Below are positions 16,052 through 23,958 of a DNA stretch of 64,000 nucleotides, in pieces (position 1 is the stretch's first letter; every line of letters begins with the position of its first letter). The notes under the pieces were generated by a model. That model searched no databases and had not been told where the DNA came from. It saw only the letters and a program-made list of their open reading frames with translations. The translations under genes were made by a program, and so were the position numbers. The DNA lies in assembly GCF_026278245.1 (NCBI RefSeq), contig NZ_CP111079.1:746501-810500 (forward strand), read 5' to 3'. This DNA is from Pontibacter kalidii (GTDB lineage: Bacteria; Bacteroidota; Bacteroidia; Cytophagales; Hymenobacteraceae).

Positions 16052-16795
16052 ATGGCTACAAAAAAGGAGAAAAAAACCAGGATTGCGGCAGTTGGCGATA
16101 TACATGTGCGGGAGACAGACAATGGAAAATGGAAGGATTATTTTGCGAAAGCATCGGAAGAGGCGGACGTGCTGCTGCTGTGCGGCGACTTGACCGACAC
16201 CGGGCGCACCGCCGAAGCTGAGGTACTGGTGGAGGAGCTAAAGTCCTGTAGCATACCGGTCGTGGCCGTGCTGGGCAACCACGACTACGAGCGCGATAAT
16301 CAGAAAGCTATCCGTAAAATCCTCATGAAGCAGAACGTGCACATGCTGGATGGCGACAGCATTGTGATCGGAGACGTGGGCTTTGCCGGGGTGAAGGGCT
16401 TTGGTGGTGGCTTCGACAACGCCATGCTGGGCATGTTCGGGGAGCCGATGATCAAGCAGTTTGTTCAGGAGGCGGTGGATGAGGCCCTGAAGCTGGACGG
16501 CGCCCTCTCCCGCATCGACAGCGATAACGTGGATGTGAAGAAGATCGCCGTGCTCCATTACGCGCCGATCAAGGCCACGGTGCTGGGGGAGCCGGAGCAG
16601 ATCTTCCCTTACCTGGGCTCCTCCAGGCTGGCAGAGCCGATCAACCGCCGCGAGGTGATCGCCGCCTTCCACGGGCATGCACACATCGGCACGCTGGCGG
16701 GCGAAACCTCCAAGGGCGTGAAGGTGTTCAACGTCTCCAAACCCATCCTGGTGAAAGAAGGCTACGACCCGGCGTTTTTTATTTTTGAAGTATAG
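16052..16795 (+). CDS. Calcineurin-like metallophosphoesterase
   Basis: A 247-residue cytoplasmic phosphoesterase with the full two-metal set: GDIH (D16, H18), GDLTD (D46), GNHD (75-78), LHYAPI and GHAHIG. It lacks a signal peptide. The gene starts three bases after the stop of the nucleotidyltransferase gene, which suggests the enzymes add and remove a modification, or make and degrade a nucleotide product; this is inference from the pairing. It ends just before a strong bidirectional terminator. Confidence 0.85.
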   Translation: MATKKEKKTRIAAVGDIHVRETDNGKWKDYFAKASEEADVLLLCGDLTDTGRTAEAEVLVEELKSCSIPVVAVLGNHDYERDNQKAIRKILMKQNVHMLDGDSIVIGDVGFAGVKGFGGGFDNAMLGMFGEPMIKQFVQEAVDEALKLDGALSRIDSDNVDVKKIAVLHYAPIKATVLGEPEQIFPYLGSSRLAEPINRREVIAAFHGHAHIGTLAGETSKGVKVFNVSKPILVKEGYDPAFFIFEV

Positions 16796-16830
16796 ATCCT
16801 GACTGTTTTTATACTTCTGAAACTAAAAAA

Positions 16831-16864
16831 GGGAGCCGCAAAGATTATACTTTGCGGCTCCCTT
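16831..16864. terminator. Bidirectional terminator between convergent genes
   Basis: A 13-bp perfect stem GGGAGCCGCAAAG/CTTTGCGGCTCCC is flanked by A residues on the left and T residues on the right, so it can terminate both the metallophosphoesterase gene and the ACP-like gene. Confidence 0.85.
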
Positions 16865-16888
16865 TTCTGGTTTTATACTTTTCGTGGC

Positions 16889-17149
16889 TTAGCTGGCCTC
16901 TTTAAAAGTATGGGTATACACGTAGTTCACAAAGTCATCGACCGTATACACCGGCACCTCGTCAGGGATCGTAAGCTGGTAGGTTTTCTCCACTTTCAGG
17001 ATGATGTCCACCACATCAATGATATCGAGGCCCAGCCGGGTCAGGTCGCGGACCTTGAGCAGCCGGTTAGGGTTAATGTTAGTAACGGAGGTAATGATGT
17101 TCACTACTTCAGTCTGGATTGCCTGCGTGTTTGAAGTTACATTAGTCAT
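16889..17149 (-). CDS. Acyl-carrier-protein fold lacking the phosphopantetheine serine
   Basis: An 86-residue acidic helical protein that aligns by eye with ACP. LTRLGLDIIDVVDIILKVE corresponds to the helix-II start of ACP (normally LGADSLDxVELVxxxE), and LTIPDEVPVYTVDDFVNYV matches the C-terminal half. The attachment serine of the DSL motif is replaced: D42-I43-I44. It should therefore not carry 4'-phosphopantetheine, and may act as a protein-binding module or be a diverged paralogue. It stands alone and is not in a fatty-acid or polyketide cluster. Confidence 0.78.
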   Translation of the reverse strand: MTNVTSNTQAIQTEVVNIITSVTNINPNRLLKVRDLTRLGLDIIDVVDIILKVEKTYQLTIPDEVPVYTVDDFVNYVYTHTFKEAS

Positions 17150-17283
17150 GGCATAAGGGTAAAAGGTATACTAAAGTCTGCCGTATCAGCAGCTGGCCTG
17201 GCGAGTAGAAACTTGCATGGGACCGAAGGCCCCACGCAAGCTCATCATCACTAAACAGGTAAGTATGAAAAACAGGTACTTTC

Positions 17284-20200
17284 TTAATGGGCGAACTCGT
17301 GCGCCATTTTCTTTTCTTCCAGTACTTTGGTTTCGTGCTCCAGTTCTTCCAGTGTTTTCTCTTCCAACTCGATCTTGGTCTTCTTATCGAGGCCAAATTT
17401 AGCAAGGATGCGGTCGAAGCCGTAGTAGATAATCGGCACCACGATCAGGGTAAGGAACATCGAAGAGCTCAGACCACCGATCAAAGCCCATGCCAGACCG
17501 TTCTTGGTAGCAGCCACCGAACCGCCTGCCAGCGCGATCGGCAACATGCCAATCACCATTGCCAGCGTCGTCATCAGGATCGGACGGAAACGAATACGAA
17601 CGGCTTCGATCAACGCTTCCTTCACTTCCACGCCCTCGTCCTTCAGCTTGTTGGTAAAGTCCACCACCATAATGGCATTCTTGGCTACCAGACCGATCAT
17701 CATGATGATACCCAGGATAGAGAAAATGCTCAGCGACTGTGATGCAAGCGCCAGGGCAAGTAAGGCGCCGATGATCGCCAATGGGATAGAGAACAGAACC
17801 ACCAGTGGGTACACGTACGAGTCGTACAGGGCCACCATGATCAGGTACACGAAGATGATCGAGGCCAGCAGGGCAACACCCAGCGTACCGAAACCTTCAC
17901 TCTGGTTTTTCATGTCGCCACCAAACTCGTAGTTTACTCCTTTGGGTGCTTCTACTTCCGCAAGCTTCTCCTGAATCTCTGCACCGATCGAGCCAGACGG
18001 ACGTCCAATTACCTGTGAGTTCACGTTCACGGAAGTTACGCGGTTATAACGCTCCAGCTGCGACGGACCAGTTGACTGACGGATGTCGGCAAACTGACCC
18101 AGGCGCACCAGCTGCCCCTGGTTGTTCACAAACGACAGGTTGGCGATGTCGGTCACGCTGCGGCGGTCGAACTCGTCGAGACGAATGTTGATGTCGTAGT
18201 CTTCGGTACCGGAGCGGAAAGTTACGTCGGAGTTACCGCTGAAGGCCAGCTGCATGCTCGCACCTACGTTCTCCAGCGACAGGCCTACGTTGGCCATCTT
18301 GTCACGGTCTACCACTACTTCAATTTCCGGGTTACCGCCTTCCACTGACATTTCCACGTCGGCCGTACCTGATACATTTTCTACCACACCCATCACGCGC
18401 TGTGAGAATGCCATCACACTGTCCAAGTTAGAGCCCGAAATGATCAGCTGGATAGGGGCCTGTGAGTTACCCACCAGGCCTACCGGCACCGGCGTCACTT
18501 CCACGTTTGGCAGTTTGCTCTCGATGTCGGCCTTGGCCTGACGGCTGAACTGGTCGGTGCTGAACGTACGCTCCTTTACATCTACCAGCGTAACAGATAC
18601 TTCCGCTTTATAAGCCGTGTTCTGGCCCTGCTGTGCGGAAGAAGTAGTACCTACGGTGGTAAACACTTTTGACACTTCCGGGAAACCCTCCAGGTACTGC
18701 TCCACCTGGCGCGTTGCAAAGTTGGTTTGCTCCACAGTAGAGTTTTTAGGCAACTCCAGCTGCAGGCTCACCTCACCACGGTCACCGGCAGGTATAAAGG
18801 CCGATCCGATAAAACCGAGCGGTACCAGCGCAAAAGATGCAACCAGTAAGATCATTGTCACACCCAGTGTAATGAACTTGTGGTTAAAGGCCCACTTCAG
18901 CGCGGCCGTAAAGCCATCGATGATGCGGTCCAGAAAGCGCTCGAATGCCAGAATAAAGCGTCCGAAGATGTTCTTATCCGAGATATGCTCCAAACGTGAG
19001 AAACGGCTAGCCAGCAGCGGAATCAGGGTGAAAGCTACGAAGAGCGAGATCATCGTAGACACGGCCACTACCACGGCGAACTGACGCAGAATGTCTGATA
19101 CCAGTCCCGAGGAAAGTGCAATAGGTATGAACACTACTGTAATTACCAGGGTGATGGATGTAACGGTCGCCATGATCTCCCGGATACCGTCGTAAGCGGC
19201 TTGTGCCGGCTTCTTGCCCATCTCCAGGTGGCGGTGAATGTTTTCGATCACCACAATGGCGTCATCCACCAGAATACCGACCACGAGCGAGAGAGCCAGC
19301 AGGGACATCAGGTTAAGCGAGTAGCCAAACAGGTACATGAAGATAAAGGTTGCCACCAAAGAGGCAGGTATAGAGATCATCACGATCACCGCGTTTCGGA
19401 ACGAGTGCAGGAAGAGGAGCATCACCACCGCTACCAGGATGATCGCGATCATCAGGTCGTGGAGTACCGAGTCAGCAGCTTCCAGGGTAAAGTCAGAGGA
19501 GTCGTTGGCGATGTTGAAGTTCAATCCAACGTCAGCGTACGTCTTCTCCAGGTCAGCCAGGGCTTCTTTTGTCAAACGGCTTACCTCTACGGCGTTGGCG
19601 TCCGACTGCTTCTGGATGGTGATACCCACGGATGGGTTGCTGTTCACGCGGGTCAGTACTTCAATGTCTTTCTGCGTGTCCTGCACCTCGGCTACGTCCG
19701 CCAGGCGCACAATGCCGTTCTGGTCTTCGCGTATGATCAGGTTACGCAGCTGGTCCAGCGACGCAAATTTTCCTGCCAGGCGGATCTGTGTCTGGCCGCT
19801 TTCCTGCTTGATCTTTCCGGTAGGGAAGTCGAGGTTGGAGTTGCGTATCTTCTGCTGAACCTGCAGGATAGAGAGGTTATAGGCCTCCAGTTTGTTGGCG
19901 TCAATGTTCACTTTGATCTCACGCTCCTGGCCACCCAGAATTTTGATGGCGGCCATACCTGGTATGCGCGACAGCTCCGGCTTGATCTTCTTGTCGATCA
20001 GGTCGTAGAACTCCGTCGGCGACATGTTGGCCGTGGCACCCATCTTGATGATCGGGAGGTCGTCGAGGTCAAACTTGTTCAACGTCGGCGATTCTGCATC
20101 ATCCGGCAGATTGGCCAGGATGGTATTGATCTTACGCTGCGCATCCTGCAGGGCCAGGTCCACGTCGGTGCCCTGGTTCAGTTCCACCACAATGATCGAG

Positions 20201-20463
20201 AAACTCTCCAGGGAGGTGCCTCGCATCGTTTTCACGTTCTCGAGTGACGACAGGGCCTCCTCGATCTCCTTGGTCACCGAGTTCTCTACCTCGTTAGGAG
20301 AGGCGCCCGGATAAATGGTGGAGATGGTGAGTACCGGCGGGTTGAACTTCGGAAGAAGCTCGTAGTTGAGCGATTGGTAGCTCGCAACACCTAGTAGTGT
20401 GAGGACCGTGAAGACCACCACCACTATGGTTGAGCGCTGTATCGATAATTTGGTTATGTTCAT
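17284..20463 (-). CDS. RND efflux transporter permease (HAE1/AcrB type)
   Basis: A 1059-residue inner-membrane proton-driven pump that expels hydrophobic and drug-like compounds through the partner adaptor and TolC protein. The layout is standard: helix 1, periplasmic porter domain (starting YQSLNYELLPKFNPPVLTIS), helices 2-6, a second porter domain, helices 8-12. GILVDDAIVVIEN in helix 4 provides the two adjacent Asp residues of the proton relay. The C-terminus is a charged EEK-rich tail. It is the last gene of gbsR-tolC-MFP-RND; a 232-base gap with an inverted repeat separates it from the adaptor gene. Confidence 0.92.
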   Translation of the reverse strand: MNITKLSIQRSTIVVVVFTVLTLLGVASYQSLNYELLPKFNPPVLTISTIYPGASPNEVENSVTKEIEEALSSLENVKTMRGTSLESFSIIVVELNQGTDVDLALQDAQRKINTILANLPDDAESPTLNKFDLDDLPIIKMGATANMSPTEFYDLIDKKIKPELSRIPGMAAIKILGGQEREIKVNIDANKLEAYNLSILQVQQKIRNSNLDFPTGKIKQESGQTQIRLAGKFASLDQLRNLIIREDQNGIVRLADVAEVQDTQKDIEVLTRVNSNPSVGITIQKQSDANAVEVSRLTKEALADLEKTYADVGLNFNIANDSSDFTLEAADSVLHDLMIAIILVAVVMLLFLHSFRNAVIVMISIPASLVATFIFMYLFGYSLNLMSLLALSLVVGILVDDAIVVIENIHRHLEMGKKPAQAAYDGIREIMATVTSITLVITVVFIPIALSSGLVSDILRQFAVVVAVSTMISLFVAFTLIPLLASRFSRLEHISDKNIFGRFILAFERFLDRIIDGFTAALKWAFNHKFITLGVTMILLVASFALVPLGFIGSAFIPAGDRGEVSLQLELPKNSTVEQTNFATRQVEQYLEGFPEVSKVFTTVGTTSSAQQGQNTAYKAEVSVTLVDVKERTFSTDQFSRQAKADIESKLPNVEVTPVPVGLVGNSQAPIQLIISGSNLDSVMAFSQRVMGVVENVSGTADVEMSVEGGNPEIEVVVDRDKMANVGLSLENVGASMQLAFSGNSDVTFRSGTEDYDINIRLDEFDRRSVTDIANLSFVNNQGQLVRLGQFADIRQSTGPSQLERYNRVTSVNVNSQVIGRPSGSIGAEIQEKLAEVEAPKGVNYEFGGDMKNQSEGFGTLGVALLASIIFVYLIMVALYDSYVYPLVVLFSIPLAIIGALLALALASQSLSIFSILGIIMMIGLVAKNAIMVVDFTNKLKDEGVEVKEALIEAVRIRFRPILMTTLAMVIGMLPIALAGGSVAATKNGLAWALIGGLSSSMFLTLIVVPIIYYGFDRILAKFGLDKKTKIELEEKTLEELEHETKVLEEKKMAHEFAH

Positions 20464-20518
20464 TTTATAGTTTCTCTTTTAAAAGAAGTTATTGCTTTGC
20501 TGCATTTGCTAAAGTGAG

Positions 20519-20680
20519 TCATCCCCCTGCCCCCTTCTAAGGGGGACTTTTCTGATGTTGCTTTGGCTAAAGCTTTTACTTGATAGCTCTTGCTCAAACC
20601 CCCTTTCCCAAGATCCTTTCAGGAGGACAAATGGAAGAGTAGTAGCCAGAAGTCCCCCTTGGAAGGGGGTAGGGGGATGA
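20519..20680. repeat. MITE-like inverted repeat in the adaptor-RND gap
   Basis: Left arm 20519-20549 begins TCATCCCCCTGCCCCCTTCT. The right arm 20650-20680 is its near-perfect reverse complement, ending GGGGGTAGGGGGATGA. About 100 bases without coding potential lie between. Each arm also forms its own small hairpin. A single arm of the same type occurs at 26104-26135. Confidence 0.7.
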
Positions 20681-20695
20681 TAATCGGGGCAGATT

Positions 20696-21751
20696 TTACT
20701 TCAGCAAGGTTACTTTCATGCCTTCGCGCAGGTTGATCTGGCCGCTCCTGACGATCTGCTCGCCCGGTTGCACACCTTCCAGAATCTCTACCTTGTCTTG
20801 TGTTACCACGCCCACTTTTACTTTGCGCATGTTAGCAACGCCGTCTTTCACCACGTACACGCTCGGGTTCTGAATACTGCCCACAATCGTCTCGCGGGGC
20901 AACAGCATGGCGTCGCGCTGGTCGGCTACCTCGAAGTAAGCCGTGCCGTACATACCTGCTCTCAGGTTGTTGTTGGCTGCGTTCTTTACTTCTACCTCCA
21001 CGTCAAATTTCAGGGTAGGGTCGGCTTGCGCGGCGATGGCAGTTACCACGCCCTCGTACTCCTGACCTGCACCGGCATCTGCTCTCACCGTTACTTTATC
21101 ACCTTTGCTGATCAGCAGAACTTCGCTTTCGGAGGCCTTTACTTTCAGCTTCAGCTTGTCCACGTTCACGATGTCGTACAGCTTAGTACCCATGTTCAGG
21201 TAGGAGCCAACTTCTACATAAATCTCATTGATCTCGCCGCTGATAGGGGCTGTGATGCGGGTTTTGGTCAGGCGCTGGCGGGCAGCTACCAGTTGCGCCT
21301 GCGTGGACTTGGCAGCCAGACGGGCGTCTTCAAGTTGTCGTTGCGTGATCGCATCGCCGGCAGCCAGCTTCTCGAATCGTTCCAGGTCTTTTTTTGCTTT
21401 CTCGGCGTTTGTCTGGGCGGTGGCCAGGTCTGCGGTCATGGTGTTACTCTCTACCTGTAGCAGCAGCTCGCCGGCTTTCACCTGCTCGCCCTTGCGCTTG
21501 AGCACGCGCTGTATCTGGCCCTGTGTTTCCGATAGAAGCGTCAGGCTCTGAATCGGGGCAAAGTTACCCTGTGCCGTAAATGACTTATCCAGTCGTTCTG
21601 TTTTAACTTCGGTTATACTTACCGGAATGGCATCGCTTTTAATCTCTGCTATGGCTGCGTTGGCCGCCATCTGCTCTTTATTGGCCATCAGCTTATAGCC
21701 AACGGCAGCCAGGATAACCAGTACAACTACGATATAAATTACCTTCTTCAT
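20696..21751 (-). CDS. RND efflux periplasmic adaptor (membrane fusion protein)
   Basis: A 351-residue HlyD/AcrA-type adaptor that links the RND pump to the outer-membrane channel. An N-terminal helix MKKVIYIVVVLVILAAVGYK is a membrane anchor. It is followed by a barrel-sandwich hybrid half (QGQIQRVLKRKGEQVKAGE), an alpha-hairpin (about 105-165, TAQTNAEKAKKDLERFEKL), the second lipoyl half (TRITAPISGEINEIYVEVG) and beta-barrel plus membrane-proximal domains. It lies 20 bases after the TolC gene. Confidence 0.92.
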   Translation of the reverse strand: MKKVIYIVVVLVILAAVGYKLMANKEQMAANAAIAEIKSDAIPVSITEVKTERLDKSFTAQGNFAPIQSLTLLSETQGQIQRVLKRKGEQVKAGELLLQVESNTMTADLATAQTNAEKAKKDLERFEKLAAGDAITQRQLEDARLAAKSTQAQLVAARQRLTKTRITAPISGEINEIYVEVGSYLNMGTKLYDIVNVDKLKLKVKASESEVLLISKGDKVTVRADAGAGQEYEGVVTAIAAQADPTLKFDVEVEVKNAANNNLRAGMYGTAYFEVADQRDAMLLPRETIVGSIQNPSVYVVKDGVANMRKVKVGVVTQDKVEILEGVQPGEQIVRSGQINLREGMKVTLLK

Positions 21752-21771
21752 GTTCGTGTTTGATGTATGTC

Positions 21772-23133
21772 TTATTTTGTAAGTGATTCTAAATCTCCGG
21801 AGGCCTGCAGGTAGTTCAGCTGGGCCAGTTTATACTTGAGCCTTTCGTTATTCAGGTTTGTCTGCGCTTCGCGAAGTGATGTTTCGGCGTTGAGCAGGTC
21901 TGTGAGCGGCGAGAGGCCTTCTTTGTAGAGTTCGTTGGTGGTGTCGTATACTTCCTGTGCCAGCTTCACATTCTCTTCCTGGGCTAGAATGGAGCTTTGG
22001 CTATTTTGCAGCTGCGCGATGGCATTGGTTAGCTCCACCTGGGTGTTTTTGTTGTACTGCTGTATATCCACGTCCAGCTTTTGCAACTCCACTTCGCGCT
22101 GCTGCACCTGCGCCTTTTTGCGGAAGCCATCGAACACCGGGATGTTTAACTGCAGGCCAACCTGTGCGTTCGGGAACCACATGGCGTCCTGGTTAAAGAG
22201 CTTGTCGTTGTACTGCGACTGGTAGTTGTAGTTACCAAAGGCCGACAGGGTAGGATAGTAGCCTGATTTGATGCTTTCCTTTTCCAGCGACCGGAGTTCT
22301 TTTTGCTTTTGCAGCACCTGGTACTGGGCACGGCCCTGCGCCGGTTCTGCCGCATCGGCCAGCGTTGGTTGCTGCGGCAGCAGCACATCATCGGCTGAGC
22401 CGGTAAGCGCTATGGGTTGCTCCAGCGGCATGCCCATAAAGAACTTGAGCACGTTTTGCTGCTGCTCGTAAGCCGTCAGCAGGTTTTGCTTCTGGTTCTC
22501 CAGGTTTATCTTGTTTACCTTGATGCGGTTCACATCCACCTTCTTCACCAGGTCGTTCTCGTACTGCAGCTGCAGGATGCGCTCCAGCTTTGTAAGCTTG
22601 TCCAGGTTGGCATTGATGTTATGGAACTGCTCCTGGGTCTGCAGTACCTGGTAATAGGCGCTGCCTACGTTATAGATCACCTGTTCCTCGGTCATCTCCT
22701 TGCGGATGCGGTAGAGGTCCTCGGCAGATTTGGCTGCCTTTAAGCCCACAAAGTAGGATTGGCTGAACAACAGCTGCGACACGGAGAGTCCTCCCTGCAT
22801 ATTATAATCTGAGCCAATAGGCAGGATTACCGGCCCGGTGCCTTCCTGGTTAAGTTCGGCGGGCAGCACCATCCTTTGTTTTTCCAGGGTTCTCACGGCC
22901 GTTCCTTTTATATCTACTTGCGGCAGGCCGGCGCTGCGTGCCTCTTTTACCTGGTATTTGGAGCCGATCTCGTCTAAAGATGCTTTCTGGATGTCCTCGT
23001 TGTTCTCCAGGGCATAGTTTATACTTTCCTGCAGCGTCAGCTCCTGCACCTGACCGGTTACGACCGGTTCCTGGGCAAAAGCCGGCTTCAGGAAAACCGC
23101 CATCACTCCGATTAAAAAATATTTCTTTATCAC
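21772..23133 (-). CDS. TolC family outer-membrane efflux protein
   Basis: A 453-residue outer-membrane channel with a signal peptide (MIKKYFLIGVMAVFLKPAFA). It has the two internal repeats of the family with LTLQESINYALENNEDIQKA at the start and paired coiled-coil helices. The second helical tip reads TTNELYKEGLSPLTDLLNAE, the conserved Y-x-x-G-x-x-x-x-x-D-L/V-L pattern. It is first of the three structural genes, with a gbsR gene 84 bases upstream on the same strand. A likely regulator site lies in that gap. Confidence 0.92.
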   Translation of the reverse strand: MIKKYFLIGVMAVFLKPAFAQEPVVTGQVQELTLQESINYALENNEDIQKASLDEIGSKYQVKEARSAGLPQVDIKGTAVRTLEKQRMVLPAELNQEGTGPVILPIGSDYNMQGGLSVSQLLFSQSYFVGLKAAKSAEDLYRIRKEMTEEQVIYNVGSAYYQVLQTQEQFHNINANLDKLTKLERILQLQYENDLVKKVDVNRIKVNKINLENQKQNLLTAYEQQQNVLKFFMGMPLEQPIALTGSADDVLLPQQPTLADAAEPAQGRAQYQVLQKQKELRSLEKESIKSGYYPTLSAFGNYNYQSQYNDKLFNQDAMWFPNAQVGLQLNIPVFDGFRKKAQVQQREVELQKLDVDIQQYNKNTQVELTNAIAQLQNSQSSILAQEENVKLAQEVYDTTNELYKEGLSPLTDLLNAETSLREAQTNLNNERLKYKLAQLNYLQASGDLESLTK

Positions 23134-23174
23134 GGTTGCGTTGTTTTTAGTTATTTATTATGGTGTAGTTGGTT

Positions 23175-23205
23175 ATAGTTTGTTCTGTATTAAAAGAACT
23201 AAATA
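23175..23205 (-). promoter_or_regulatory. Candidate GbsR operator before tolC
   Basis: On the minus strand ATTTAGTTCTTTTAATACAG followed by AACAAACT forms an imperfect inverted repeat (AGTTCT...AGAACA). AGTTCTT/AAGAACT words occur again upstream of gbsR, which is what autoregulation plus control of the pump genes would require. Confidence 0.5.
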
Positions 23206-23217
23206 GGGTAAAAAAAA

Positions 23218-23679
23218 TTATCTTTTCTGCTGTTCCCACTGCGTCAGCAGCTTAGGAAGCTCCTGGTGCAGGTAATTCAGGAAGTCAGCTATATCCAACA
23301 GGTTTTGGTTGTACTCCGGCGTGCTATCAGTGCGCATGGCAACTACCTCCTGCAGGGTGTCAGAAAAGTCGGTGATAGATTCTACCCCCTGTTGTACCAG
23401 GTCACGCCATTTATCCAGTTTCAGGCGGAAATAGCGCTTGCGATCGCCGCTGTAGGTAATGTACTCCAGGCGGTTGAGGTGCTGCAGCATGCTCAGGGCG
23501 TTGCTGGTGGCACTCTTGCTAATACCTAACGCCTCCCGAATCTCATCGAACGTAAGCTCTGGCTTATCAGAGACGTAAAGCAGGCCCATAATGCGACCCG
23601 CCACCGGTTGCATCCCCAACTTTTCCTGGAAAACGCCGATACGCTCTATCAATGCCCGCTGCTTGTCTGTTAGGTTCAT
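23218..23679 (-). CDS. GbsR/MarR-family transcriptional regulator
   Basis: A 153-residue winged-helix regulator, predicted repressor of the adjoining efflux operon. The N-terminal helix precedes GRIMGLLYVSDKPELTFDEI and the recognition helix segment ALGISKSATSNALSMLQ (about 48-64), the GbsR hallmark. The wing YITYSGDRKRYFRLK follows. The C-terminal part is a helical dimerisation region. The gene is upstream of tolC, adaptor and RND on the same strand and its promoter region carries repeated AGTTCTT words. Confidence 0.88.
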   Translation of the reverse strand: MNLTDKQRALIERIGVFQEKLGMQPVAGRIMGLLYVSDKPELTFDEIREALGISKSATSNALSMLQHLNRLEYITYSGDRKRYFRLKLDKWRDLVQQGVESITDFSDTLQEVVAMRTDSTPEYNQNLLDIADFLNYLHQELPKLLTQWEQQKR

Positions 23680-23710
23680 GTTAGTTTGCTTTGTTCCTGT
23701 GATTCTAGAG

Positions 23711-23809
23711 TAAGAACACTACAAAGGTAGAACATAGTTCTTTTGGTTCCTAATTTTAAGAACTAAATCTCTCTTGTAATTTAAGAGCCGCAAAAATAAG
23801 AACTAAAAT
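23711..23809 (-). promoter_or_regulatory. gbsR promoter with repeated AAGAACT operator half-sites
   Basis: The -7 element TACCTTTG (minus strand, 23722-23729) lies 43 bases before the gbsR ATG. Around it are TAAGAACAC (23711), ATAGTTCTTTTGGTTC (23734), TTAAGAACTAAAT (23756) and AATAAGAACTAAAA (23796). The second and third form an inverted repeat with arms AGTTCTT and AAGAACT. This arrangement suggests several repressor dimers overlapping the promoter. Confidence 0.55.
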
Positions 23810-23958
23810 GCTCATGTGCAGGCATATCTCAAGATTCCTATCTATTAATTTGAAACCTGCGTACCTGGTTTAGGTATATCAATATTTCCGGCCATTATCG
23901 TTCTAGGCTGGAGGAATGAGTCAAAACAGATTTTATAGAGTAAAAATACTGGCTAAAC

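Noticed and set aside
19201..20247. Long plus-strand open frame (348 codons) opposite the RND pump gene
   Set aside because: His/Gln/Val-rich translation without a domain, fully antisense to a gene with clear RND motifs; a shadow frame.
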